Positions 12,596-24,176 of a DNA stretch of 64,000 nucleotides are shown one piece after another. Under the pieces are notes generated by a model, which was not told the origin of the DNA, searched no databases, and worked only from the letters and a program-made list of their open reading frames with translations. The stretch covers positions 34,706,764-34,770,763 of the forward strand of contig NC_090129.1 of the NCBI RefSeq assembly GCF_040581485.1, in the 5' to 3' direction. A program made the position numbers and the translations under genes. This DNA is from Linepithema humile. Taxonomy: Eukaryota; Arthropoda; Insecta; Hymenoptera; Formicidae. How positions within the stretch are numbered: the stretch's first letter is position 1; each line of letters begins with the position of its first letter.

Positions 12596-12614
12596 AAAAA
12601 AAAATAAAAAAAAA
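12537..12614. repeat. Long poly-A tract
   Basis: An uninterrupted run of about 57 A followed by A-runs broken by single T. It could be the tail of a retroposed copy on the plus strand, but no recognisable retroelement or target duplication precedes it. Assembly length here is unreliable. Confidence 0.8.
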
Positions 12615-12655
12615 CTAACTTCTATAGGTCATTCTAGTTCTTCTATAAAAATCAT

Positions 12656-12790
12656 ATATATAATTCATATGTATATAATTCATATGTATATAATTCAATA
12701 TATCACATATATGTATATATATATCTATAAGTATATATATACATATATGTCATATATATATGCAATATAATTCATATAAAATATATATAT
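12656..12790. repeat. TA-rich simple repeat
   Basis: Interspersed ATATAC/ATATGT units, including several copies of ATTCATATGTATATA. Low-complexity sequence with no coding signal. Confidence 0.7.
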
Positions 12791-13264
12791 TTCATTACTA
12801 GTCTCTATAAGTATCTGGCAAGATTCAAAGGTGTAGATAAGAAGTAATAACTGCAGAAGTAATAACATTGACTATCTATTTTGCAAAACTTCTTTAATTT
12901 TTTTAATTACTTACAATAATTCAAGAAATTCTTTAATTTTGATGTCTTTATTTAAATTATATTGCATTTCTTTTTCGAGTTATATAGGTTTATAATTATT
13001 ATTTTTTAGTAAATCACTACGATAGAAATCTTGCAATTGCTAAATGTAGATAAGCAACTTTCTATGAATATTTATTGGCAGAGTATCGCTTGTGTTTTAC
13101 TTTGTTAAGTAACGTATTATTAGTGAAAGTATTCTCGTAGTATTTATGATACATTGATTGAACGACAGTAATAGGATGTAAAGTATTCAAAATTAAATGC
13201 ATTTACAACAGTTTATTTGCAAAGTCTTTAAAATATCTTAGTTAAATAAATAGAATTGTTAAAT

Positions 13265-13510
13265 AATAAAAAATAGCACTGTTTTTGCTACAAGAATAAT
13301 ATTACACATATCGTTGCAATCATGTCACCCCGAGTTCGCATTAGCGAATGCATTGCGGGAATCATGTCAATGAAAACGAACAGAAGCAAAGAGAACATCG
13401 CGCGCAAATCCGATAAGAATCTGTCGAACGCATTTACACGAACATTCGGTCATATGCCAACGGTATTCAGCGTCAGATTCAGTTTAGTAACCCATTCGAA
13501 ATTTACCTGG
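13265..13510 (-). pseudogene. Odorant receptor exon-2 relic
   Basis: On the minus strand the sequence reads NFEWVTKLNLTLNTVGI, a stop, then DMIPAMHSLM and RGDMIA. This matches in order the OR exon-2 signature of the intact genes downstream (DFEWAVKLNR, then GLWP, then IPSIHSL, then GDIMLMIDNLQ). The frame has an in-frame TGA where the Trp of GLWP belongs, and the end is lost. A possible exon-1 remnant reading MEESKTL starts about 650 bases upstream at 14178. It is the leftmost trace of the OR cluster. Confidence 0.7.
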
Positions 13511-13519
13511 ACAAACAAA

Positions 13520-15761
13520 TTTAGTGTCCGATTAATAATTTTCTCGTGTCGTTGTAATTTACATTTACTTCTTATTTATGCGTACAAAAAAGTAAAAATT
13601 CTCAAAAGGATTTGTATGTGTTATGGAGCGGATCGTATTAGTAATTGTTTTACTATTAATTTATTTGTATTATAAATTTTATTTAACATAACCAGTTCAA
13701 TAGTAATGGCTTGTATCTCGCGATGTTTCATCCAAACACCTTGTCTCGCGTCGGGCATTGGCGAGCCTTCATATATGAGCTTGTGTGCGAATGTAGACAA
13801 GTCCAAAACATTGCCTTATTTAGTCATTTCCACTTTTTTTCTTATTGATTCACGCTAATGTGTGGAACAAGTACGTGTAAATGCCTATTGTCACCGAGCT
13901 TGTTGCCGATCCGGACAGGCAGTTGTGCCGAAAACGCTAAACGAGTTACAGCTCACGATAAATTTGTACATAAGACGGAAGTTAATTGAGGCAATGTATG
14001 CAAAACAGATTATCAACGCATAATTAATATTTTGATCATTTAAATATACGCAATGGTTTTAATCATTTAGCTAACGATTTGCATCTTGTGCAGTACATAA
14101 TAATAGCAAACACCTCATTGACTCGGCGGTATGCACGCTTGAAAGTGTAAAGGTACGTAAAGTTTTACTCTCTTCCATGGAAGAAGTATATCCCGTGAAC
14201 TTGTAAAGTGCCAACTGTTGCGCGTCAAGTTCAATTAGGGTTCGTGAACTCTGTGAGCGTTTTATAACGCGTGTAGAGAACTGTGAATGTGTTGCAAACA
14301 TCGGTGGATTGTTGCTATCGTCTCATAAAATAGTGAAAATAGGAAAAGTAAAACGAACAATGTGAACTAGGGACGTAGCTGTTATATGAGCTAAATATAA
14401 AAATAATTTCACGTGAATCGAATTAGCATTAACTCGTCGATATGAAATGCATTATAATAAATCGAATCACATACACAAATATTTTAGCTAAGCAAAATTT
14501 TAGAATTTTTTAATAACGTCAAGAAGTTTTCTGAATTTTCGCAAGTATAATCGTAATCGTTATATGTCGGTCAAAGTATTTGCAACTCTGTTTCGTATGT
14601 AGTTTTTTTGAGTTCTCTGCTTTTTATTTCTGATAATCGAAAGTATGTCCCTGTCTTCTATACATCCAAAGTTTGCGAAGTCGCGTGTGATAGGTATGTC
14701 GTTACAGCCGGCATGCAAGGGCCATCGCAATAAAGTTTCTTTTTTTGCCCCAGTGGGGTAATTTTAATATGTCGTATATAGTATCCCTTCCATTTGGACA
14801 ACATCAAAGCATGCGCATTTCATGGGGGCGTACCTTCAACCCCTCGATACACGCAGTACAGGTTGTACCTCCACGACAGTTGTTTGCGCGGAGCAGTGGC
14901 AAGAACATCGCGTCGTATTGATCTGTCTTTCAGTGGTGATTCGTAATATTCACTTATTTGTTTATCTAATTCATCGTACAAGAGACAATTTAAAAACCCT
15001 TCTATATGATCTTAGATGTTAAAATTACTAAAATAAAAGAAAAAATGTATTCTATCTGTCGATTAAACAACTACAAAGTTCGGATTAGTTTTAATAATAC
15101 TGTGAATGTTATAATCCTGTTTTAATAGTGATTAAGATGTCGCATCTTTCATTAAAAAAGTTGGTGTTTTTACATTTGGGATATCATATTTGACACTTCG
15201 TATAATCAATGTATGTAAGTTTAAAATATAATTCTCTGTTTATTGCACTTTGTTTTCATTAAACTCATTATTTCTGTAACTATGATTATTCCAATGTTCA
15301 CAAGAATTTTGTTCCGTATTAATTATTTTCTTAGACGTTAAAATTAGTCCACGATATTTAAAGGTAGCGCGGGGTAACTCTTGTAGAAATAAAATATTTT
15401 TTGATCTTTCGATATTCGCGCGCGCAAATTCTTTCGACAAACTAACAATGCGTTTCAGATAAGAGTCAATTGTAAACATTAAATTAATTTTTTTTTTAAA
15501 TAAAGATTTAAGCTTAAATATTTCATACAATAAAAATGTAAAGTTTGAATGTCAAAAATAACTTTAAATAAAAATGTGTGTGTATATATTTTTTTAAATA
15601 AAACGTTTTTTGAATTTATCTGACGCTACACGAACAATATTCTCGCATCCGCGCGCATTAAAAAAATTCAATTAGTACCATGCAAATAATATCTCGTAAT
15701 AGATGCTCAACAATCTTTATTACATATTAAGGATATACAATACATGAGAGAAGGAATGTAC
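13520..15761. other. Unassigned region between OR relic and protease gene
   Basis: A mixed stretch with a few less AT-rich islands (13740-13960, 14680-14960) and open frames of up to about 96 codons. I recognise no domain and no consistent splice chain. The frame at 14071-14301 minus overlaps the possible OR exon-1 remnant. Confidence 0.3.
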
Positions 15762-17323
15762 TTAACTCGCCATCTTTTGTCTGATCCAACCGACGAATGG
15801 ATAGACACTAGTGTATACATCTGGGTAACCCAGAGCGCATGGGAGACCACCAGAGACCAGACCAACAACCGTTCTATCGCTGTTTCGAACCACTCCGCTA
15901 CCACTGTCACCCTGTCATAGAAAGATGAAGATTAAATTATCTCGTGCACAATTAGAAGCAGTATTATTTTCTATTACTGAAATAACAAGTGAGAAAAGTT
16001 TAAATCATTTAGTGACATTTGTTTGAATAATTGAGACAGAAATCAGGATAGAAGCACATAAGACTTCAATTTTTAAAAAAGAAATTTTTTGTTATTCCTT
16101 ATAGAAGCTAATATTGTTAGTTATCTGATTATAATGTATTAGAAAATAATTTGCGCTATATATTAATTATAACAGAAAAGATGATTCTAAACGAATAACT
16201 ATTTTGCTGCAAATATCCAGTGTAGTTAAAATCATACTGCAATGTGCAACATTAAAATCACACACTTGTAAGATAATCTATTATAGATGTAGTTACGTAC
16301 ATTGCACGTTCCAGTTCCTTGACTGATGAGAGTACAGAACTCCAAGTCACTAACGGGCATTCCCGTGCGTTGATGATAAGTTCTGCATCCCGCAGCAGAT
16401 AAGCATTTCGCATTCAATTTCTGTAAGTTGTTATGCACAGGTTTTCTGAAACCCATAGCACCCCAGGCAACTACCGTAACATCTTCACCTTGCACCAGTT
16501 CTCTCGACGGAAGTTTAATTGCTTGTTGAACTATCGAGAATTCGATAGGCGCGGAAAGCTGAAAATTTTAAAACAAGCCGGACTGTAAAATCGATCAGAG
16601 CATATTTCGCTTAACCCTGATATAGTATATGGCGGTATACGTATGTAAATTATGTCAAAATTGTATACCTCAAGCAGACCGATGTCGTAACCGTTGGGTC
16701 TACCCCTGGCGTTTCTATCGTATCTCTCGTGGAGGAACATTCTTGACACTTTATGAGCTTTTCCACCGGAATTGAGATAGGTTGTGCCAGTAACAACGGT
16801 TAAACTATTCCTCAAAGAAGAGTCAGTTAGTAAAGGTAACACGCAATGTCCGGCAGTAAGAATGAAACGCGGGGCAATTATGACACCACCGCAAAAATGG
16901 TTGTTTTGAACTCTAATGGAGATTGCTTGCGGATTCTCCTGCACAGTGGTGGGTATTCCATTTACAATTCTTTCCGGCTCCTCCGCATAAACTCCTGTAG
17001 CGTAAGATACGATTGTATATTAATGTGTGAAATAATTTCCATATATCATACAACATATTAATAATTTCCTCGAAATTGAATAAAATTAAAAAAAGAACAG
17101 CACAGTTTTTAATATGTGCATAATTTTCATATAAAATATTTAAAAATAAAGATGATGCATAACGCATACTTTTAAAATAAATGAATAAAATGAGGCACTT
17201 TTAATTATGTAAAAATTATTAGAGGCTTACGTATAAAGAGAGAAAAAACAATATTATTACGTTTCTGATATTTAACTTACCAGCGACCGCAAAGGCGATT
17301 AAGATGCACGCTAGTTGCCTCAT
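15762..17323 (-). CDS. Secreted chymotrypsin-like serine protease (S1A)
   Basis: Four exons (17323-17281, 16994-16669, 16558-16301, 15911-15762) give 258 residues with all GT-AG boundaries in frame. A signal peptide (MRQLACILIAFAVAG) leads to a short propeptide and the activation site R/IVNG near residue 25. The catalytic triad is complete: His in LTAGHC, Asp in GYDIGLL, Ser in NGDSGSG. The position equivalent to chymotrypsin 189, three before the glycine of GDSG, is Gly rather than Asp, so trypsin specificity is unlikely; fire-ant chymotrypsin also has Gly there by my recollection. The protein ends DVYTSVYPFVGWI then a short polar tail. It would be secreted to gut, venom or haemolymph. The gene shares its four-exon plan with the dead paralogue at 24.2-25.9 kb. 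Confidence 0.92.
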
Positions 17324-17402
17324 TTTGCAGTTATTGTCTAGCTGTCACGCCGCACTTGGTGAATCGTAGCAAGTACAGTAATGACCAATGTGCACGGTAC
17401 AA

Positions 17403-17410
17403 TTTATATA
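17403..17410 (-). promoter_or_regulatory. TATA box of the chymotrypsin-like gene
   Basis: TATATAAA on the minus strand. An initiator-like TCATTA lies 28 bases downstream (A at about 17382), giving a 5' UTR of about 59 bases before the ATG at 17323. The spacing is canonical for a strong TATA promoter. Confidence 0.65.
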
Positions 17411-17759
17411 CGCGTTGACTTATGTACACAGCTGTGAATGACATTAATATGCTACCCAATCTTTGCAGTTAATAATTATCGCACCGATCGCAATTACGTA
17501 ATATTGAATTAAAGATTAAGGTGTGACACTTGTTTCTTGTATCTATATTCAATTTACTCGTGCAATATTGAATGACATTGAGTAAATTGTGATGTATTTT
17601 TGTGGAAATAGCCCAATTTGACTACAAATAAGATAAAAAATCAAATATACAATCATTTGCCCTATTTTCGGTAGACTGCAATGTAGAATATGAGAAATTA
17701 AATCTTAAAAAAAATTTAGGTTTGATTATGTTATGTTAAAGTAGGTCAGGTTCTTGTTG

Positions 17760-18135
17760 CTCGCTCAGTTTTTGGGCACTAATCATTACAATCAATAAGT
17801 TTTTTGCCTTCTTCGACTTCAATGTGTAATATTGTAGATAGATCGCAGACGGCCTTGTAAATTTCTTTGCACTTGCATGACATACGCAATTAAATCGCAT
17901 GCCAAATAAATTTTTTCGAGTGGAACAGGTATCTTAATTAACACTTTAATTCATATGCTCTGCATTCAATTTAACTTAATTCATGTGATAAAATAAAATA
18001 AATAAAAATGAGATGTGCATATTCTTGGGTAACCAAAATTTCTCGTCTGGCGCAGTAGAAGCATACAAGTGCAAACGTAATGTACTAAAAATAAAATGTG
18101 GTATAAAATAATTGCGACTTTGAATTATTATCTAA
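17760..18135 (-). pseudogene. Odorant receptor relic, exons 5 and 6
   Basis: At about 18020-18130 the minus strand aligns base for base with OR-1 exon 5 (shared CGTTTGCAC, TGCTTCTACTGCGCC and GAGAAATTTT), but it is frameshifted. At 17890-17760 it matches OR-1 exon 6: CKEIYKAVC, then after a frame change AKNLLIVMISAQK, against OR-1 AKNLLIIMIRAQK. No exon 7, 4 or earlier exons were found. It is a truncated duplicate of OR-1 lying directly 3' of it. Confidence 0.78.
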
Positions 18136-18911
18136 GAGAAAACACACGTTAAAATAAATATATTTAAAAAAACAATATAAGATCTATTTAATGTGTATAA
18201 TAATTTAAATTACTAAAAAGAGGCTTCTCTAAGGTCTCTAAGCTAGATATATTTCTTATAATTTCATTTCATTGCAAACTAACATTACATTAACAAACAT
18301 TTCAGTCTAATTTTTCAACCTTTTTTTAGTGTTTAATTACTAATATATGTTTTAATTACTAATATATGTATTTCTAAACCAAATTCTTAATCTTCGTATT
18401 CGTGGTATTGCATTTAATTTGTATTTATTTTAATTTTTTTAGCATATTGTGTTCGTATATAAACTTTAATCTAGGGATATTTTATGTAATTTATTATGCA
18501 ATCACACTTCTTACAAACTACCTACATTATGAATGTATCAAGAATATATATTTGTTATTAAACATGCAAAAATTTTAATGCTATATATATTTATATTGTA
18601 AATCAGCTTCACGAATTTCAAATAAAATTATTTCTCCAAGTTATTGATTTATGCAATATAAATTTAAATATGTTAATAATACGCGAAAGACCCTAAAAAA
18701 TATTTTATTAAAATCAAAATAATAATCACAACATTATTAGAATGCATATGATGAGAGTTGTAGCAATAATGTATAGCAGTAATATATTGCTGTACGGAAA
18801 CATGATATTTATTACTTAAAAGTATTGATGATAATTATATAAATATGTTACTCGTCATATTTCCAAATAATTTCTAATATCAGCATTGTTAGATTTTGTA
18901 GATTTTTGTTT

Positions 18912-21900
18912 TCATTGCCGATGTGCCAATAAAACTGATATATAACCAGCCGATGTTTTTAATAACTAAAACAAATATAATATTTCTTAGCATTTTTAAA
19001 GACTGTCATAATTAATAACACAATTATTTATAAATTTGTTTCTTGTTTTACATTATTAATAAAAAAAATATATAGTTTGGCATTAAAATAATTATTTAGC
19101 AAATTATGTAATTAATATTTGCTTTTTATATGCTAATTTATACATTATTCAAATCGCAATATTATCTTTGAAGACAGTGATAATTTTATAAATATTTGTA
19201 TGCTTATTACACAAAATCTTGAATAAGATTTTTTTTACAATTTACGCAAAATTTTATTTGAATTTTTAATATTTTATTTTTATTATTTGTAATAATTGGA
19301 TCTAAATAGAAGAAATTATAAAATGCTAAAACCATGCTAAAAAAAAGAATTTGCGTCATCGTAGCTACACATGTTATATACAGGGTGTCTGGCAATAATC
19401 GCCCCACCGGTCATATACAGGTAGAGGAGGTCAAATCGAGTAGAAAAGTCCTTTACCATTTTTTAATTTTCATAATAAGTACTGAGTAATTAACGAAAAA
19501 AGATCGGCGAATCCGCGCGAGTAAAGCGCGCGCGGTGAGAAGGACGTCCCACTGCTACGCGATCACTAGGACACAAGAATCTAGCGTTACGCGCCGCTCG
19601 TATGTTGCCATTGTCATTTGTAGAGCGCTCCTCCCAACGCTTCATCGCGCGCCTAGTGATCGCATAGCAGTGGGATGTCCTTCTCGCTGCGCGCGCTTTA
19701 CTTGCACGGATTCACCAATCTTTTTTCGTTAATTACTTAGTACTTATTACAAAAATCAAAAAATGGTAAAGGACTTTTCTACTCGATTTGACCTCCTCTA
19801 CCTGTACATGACCGGTGGGGCGATTATTGCCAGACACCCTGTATATTATACATTATAGCCGTCTTACATTACAAAACATAGCCATTGTCATAGGGAATAT
19901 TTTTCCCGCGGTGAGATACAGAGGTTTCTGGGCTCGAATCATTATGATCAATAAATTTTTAGCTTCTTTCGGCTCCAACATGTACCACTCGTATTTGCAT
20001 ATGGCTTTGTAAACTCCTTCGCACTTGATAAATGTCATATGTAATTAAATTGCATGTTGAATAAATTTTAGAACAAGAATTTTAAATAACATTTTGATAC
20101 TTATTTAACTGTCAGTTTAATTTAATTTATATGTTAAGTTAATAGATAATAAGAAAACGTATACTTGTGCAATTAAAATTTCTCCTACGGCGCAGTAGAA
20201 GCATGTATGTGCAAACGTATTGACAAATACCATAATGAAAAAAGTCAAACGTGGCACAGAGAGATCGCGATCTTCAGTCAAGATCTAAACGAAGACATAA
20301 GTAAAAAAAGTTATACATAATTACACATTTAATTTTTAGATTCTATACAAAGAACAGTGTACATGATAATTAGACGAGAACTCTGTTTCTTAAGAAAGTT
20401 GTTCTTGATACTTGAATATAAAGATTAAACTATATTTGTCAATTATTTTAAGTTGTTTTCAAAAATGCAAAGCAATTTTCTTTAAAAAAATTTTTTTATA
20501 AAAATATGTGAATGTTAAACATAAAATTTGATTTAAAAGAATATGTGACTCTCAAGTGTAGAATCTTATATTAAAAAAATTTGTTCTGATAATCAAAGTA
20601 AATACTTGCTGACAAAATAATAAATGAATTAAATCGAGAAAAAAATACTTACAGTACCGAATAAAAAGCCGTAAAAGGCGAACAGTATACCAAAATAAAT
20701 AAATGCCCCGAATAACATTAGGGTAAATATATTATCAATACTATTAATAGATCTGTAAGAAAAAGTTGTGAACATAATATTAATTGCAAAGTTAAAATAA
20801 TTATTTTTATTTTTTATTATATCTATGAATGCAAAATGGAGAATATAATAATCAACCTGATGAGACGCATATGATGTTTCACAACGTGTGACAGTGCACC
20901 TTTGAATTTTCCAAAATTGTCAAGGTCTATAATATATGCCTTTAAATTTTCCAGCTGACCACATATATGAATAACCAGTAAACTTAGTAAACTATCTGTA
21001 CTAGTGTATATAGTTGCACTCACGAACAAGCCGATACCCTGCAGAATATAAGTGATTTCGTAAAATGGACTCTTGTCTCGATCGTACACATAATACGTTT
21101 GTAACGGCAACAATTTGTCCGGATCTGTTCTATTTGTTACGTATCTCATTGAAATGCCAAAAATAGGAAGAACCACAGCCAAGGAGAAAGATATTATCAT
21201 TACGAAAAATCCAAATATCGCGAGTGTACGTGAAATCTGAGCTCGTTTGATCATAACGTTTCTCTCTTTGTCCGTCTTTGGTTTCAACCAATCGTTCTTA
21301 ATCATGTTCAAAAGCGGTAAAATTTCTGCAATGAGGACTATGTACATTATGTGTTTACTTGAATAGTTTGAAAAATTTTGAAACTATTTTTTAAAATATT
21401 GTATAATTCACAATAATTATCATACACATTACCTTCCTTCTTTTTCCACATAATAGAAAGTTTTGTTACTGCCATAAATATCGACAAAGTATATTGCAAG
21501 TTATCAATCATTAGCATTATATCACCCCAAACATTGACTAAAGAATGTATAGATGGTACGATGCAGGTCCAGACTGATAAATTTATCATAATGATTACAC
21601 GCATGTCCAATAATAATTTTTGCTTTGTTTTAATATTGTTTTCTGGCCAAACGCCCATCAATGTCAAGCTGAGCCGATTTAATTTGATAGCCCATTTATA
21701 GTCTACATTTAGATCAATATGATTAAATATTTGACGAAAATTAAGTAACCTGGTTCAACAGCACTACTATTAAATTTTTGTAAGTAGTTTCTTATATATA
21801 TTTATCTCCATTGAGAATATGTAAATATATATATATATTTTTGTCCTCTTATCCACATTTGCAGTAAATAAATTTGTGTAATATATTTTTTATTTTTTTA

Positions 21901-22206
21901 AATGAGAAAAGATGTTTAGAGCATCATAAAAAAAGGTATAACACAAAATTTCCATTAATGTGTAATAATTAGCATAATTATTTTTTAACTCATTTGCAAT
22001 TTCTGAAGAGAAAGATGTGGTAAAAATTTTTGAAAATATGGTCATATTTTTGCAATATTTCTGTATGTATTTGCCGCCATTTTGCACTATAAAAAATTAA
22101 TCAGAACTGTTCACTATACGGTTGCAAACAGCACTATAGACTTGTATCTTGTTAAGTCAATCGAGAAAGAAAAACCACCTGTATATGCCTGCTTCGAAGC
22201 ATCCAT
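18912..22206 (-). CDS. Odorant receptor OR-1 (7tm_6)
   Basis: Seven exons: 22206-22179, 21702-21433, 21325-20857, 20752-20653, 20284-20165, 20023-19868, 18965-18912. Together they code 398 residues. Exon 1 reads MDASKQAYT; exon 2 opens DYKWAIKLNRLSL then GVWPE. Family marks follow: GDIMLMIDNLQ, MIKNDWLKP, TNRTDPDKLLPLQTYY, HICGQLENL, FYCAVGEIL, LYLTAGKIFPM and the C-terminal KTSAGYISVLL. Insect ORs are inverted seven-helix membrane proteins (N-terminus inside) that form odour-gated cation channels with Orco. The gene sits alone between two proteases, with OR relics on both sides. Intron 6 is enlarged by a 471-bp foldback element. Its sequence departs most from the downstream array (Asp-Tyr-Lys-Trp instead of Asp-Phe-Glu-Trp), suggesting an older branch. 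Confidence 0.92.
19381..19851. mobile_element. Foldback MITE inside OR-1 intron 6
   Basis: A 471-bp near-perfect palindrome whose ends read CAGGGTGTCTGGCAATAATC and complement. TATA flanks both ends (TA or TATA target duplication), pointing to a Tc1/mariner-type origin. Inner arms repeat a GC-rich pair (GGACGTCCCACTGCTA and complement). There is no transposase. The surrounding splice sites of OR-1 are intact, so it enlarges intron 6 without breaking the gene. Confidence 0.85.
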
Positions 22207-23239
22207 GCCGATGTCTGTGAAGAGACTGAGTTTCCCTTTTTCATTTGTTCTTTTTCCCTCTTACCTCGGTTAGGGTGATATACCGTTGCGTGACGAAACG
22301 TCTTATGCCGTTTTACAGGTGTGGGCGCTACATATTAATAATGCAGTGTCCATAACGAGAACATTGCAGTAGCTAGTGTTTACGGCTCGGTTTACAAGCA
22401 AATTACCCTTCACTTGAAAAACTAATTTTTCGAAAAATGAAGAATATGCACGGTACGATGTAGGGCCGCAGCCAGCACTCAAACATTTTTTTTTCATCCG
22501 ACATATGATTGAATATAATCAAAATTTCAATTATAATAACTCATATGTAAATGATCGCTATGTGTGTGAATATAATAAAATTACTTAATCGTAAAAAAAA
22601 TAATTAAATAAAAATGATGTTAAGAAGAAACGGATCACGTTTGCGCAACAATTAATTATTTTAATACTAGTGTTAAAACTAATTATTTTCTTTATGTAAA
22701 TTTATTTGTTTTTACACAGCACAAATTTTTGAAAGAAAATTAATTCTTTTAAGTTGTGTCAAACTTAAAAATTTCTAAAGCCAACCCTGATGTGCTGTAT
22801 TATTGATTCGCTACTTCACTGAAACTACGGATCGCAAAACTATAAGCAGCTTGAAAGTGTTTTCAAATGATGGTTCGAAATTTCAAAAGTTTTTTTTATT
22901 CCCCTCTGTTCGACTAAAGTTAGAACAGTTTTAGTAAATGAAACTTCGAACAATATTACTCGTTTGACAGTAAATGTGTGATCAACAGGTAACAACTGTG
23001 AAAGTCTATACGTCAAAAATGATTATATTTTTTCAGAATTTTATAATAAACGTTATAATAAATTTTTGTACGTTAATTTTACATTAATTAATTTATTTTA
23101 TTTTATAAGTATTTATAACTAATTTTGTTTTGCAACATGTTGAAAAATATGAATCAGAAATATGGAAGCGATATAGGAATATTTTACTGGGGAAAATTTG
23201 TTTCTTTTTCACATTTATTTTTAATTAATTTGGGAATAA
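22207..23239. other. OR-1 5' flank and intergenic DNA
   Basis: Starts with the OR-1 promoter, where CTCAGTCT on the minus strand lies about 21 bases before the ATG. The rest is AT-rich with no exon recognised. An open frame at 22303-22497 has no known similarity. Confidence 0.4.
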
Positions 23240-23540
23240 AATAAAATTTTTCGACTGATATACTGATAGCCTGTAGGGAAAATGTTATCTCGTAAAATGG
23301 ACTTTTATTTGTGTCGTAGATATAATGTGTTTGTGGTGGCATTGGTTTGCCTGGATCGGTTATATTTGTCAAATATTTTGCCGAAATGGCAAAAAATCAC
23401 ACAGATTACAATTGAGATAAATATCATAAAATACCCGTATATTGTGATTGCACGTGCAGTTCGCACTTGTCTTATCACAACGGCTCTTTTCTTCTCCAAA
23501 AAATCATAAATTGTGTTAAAAAGAGTTATACTTAAGCAAG
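23240..23540 (-). pseudogene. Odorant receptor relic, exon 3
   Basis: The minus strand reads a receptor exon-3 start (KKRAVVIRQVRTARAIT), then switches frame into NITDPGKPMPPQTHYIYD and KSPFYEITFSLQAIS before decaying. Intact receptors have RAQTARxI and NITDPGRLLPLQTYYIYD at these places. The +/-1 frame change falls near 23370-23380. No flanking exons remain. It lies 1.0 kb upstream of OR-1. Confidence 0.82.
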
Positions 23541-24176
23541 TAAAATAAAGTGATTAAAAAAACGAAATAAAAAAGTTAAATTTTAATTTATTGTGCCAAT
23601 AATTGTCTAGTTATTTTAATAGTTTAAATTTATTTATGACCTGTGCAAACTGGTTTTTTTTTTTTCAAAAAAGGGTAAAACTTTCGAGCTATCTCAAGTC
23701 TATCGTGCCACATCATTAATTCACTCCTTTACTCCTTTACCTACGTAGCGCTCCGAGAGGCGTAAAAATTTTTCACGTTAATGTTCGTAACTTCTAAACA
23801 GTTCTCTTTTTCGCAATGTTCCAGTGAAATTACGCATCTGCACGTATGACTATAGACAGGTAGTTAGCTATGGACATGCAATAATTATCAACACATTACC
23901 TTTCTTACCTGAGATGGCTATAGCATATTCTTCCATAGAGGGTGAACTGACTTCAAAAAATATCAGTCCGAATTGTGCTTTACGTGTACATAATTTTAAT
24001 CGTAGCATTACAAATTACTATTGCACAATGTGCACATATTATTTTGTGGATTTGTCTGTTGTTAATACGTAATATAATATATAATATTTTTTAATATTGT
24101 TTGCGAATATCAGTCATGTTTATACACTGTATTCAAAATGCAAATTAACAATAGCGTAAATAAAACTTCTGAATCT
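23541..24176. other. Intergenic DNA, no gene seen
   Basis: AT-rich, with an open frame at 23824-24072 plus that lacks any recognisable motif. Confidence 0.4.

Noticed and set aside
15707..15910. Open frame of 67 codons and an apparent frameshift at the protease C-terminus
   Set aside because: The open frame is the shifted frame of protease exon 4. On careful rereading, the correct frame runs intact through DVYTSVYPFVGWI to TAA.
21750..21811. Alternative first exon of OR-1 starting at ATGGAGATAAAT
   Set aside because: Either splice phase meets a stop codon. The exon at 22179-22206 (MDASKQAYT) has the right phase and matches the first exons of the other ORs.
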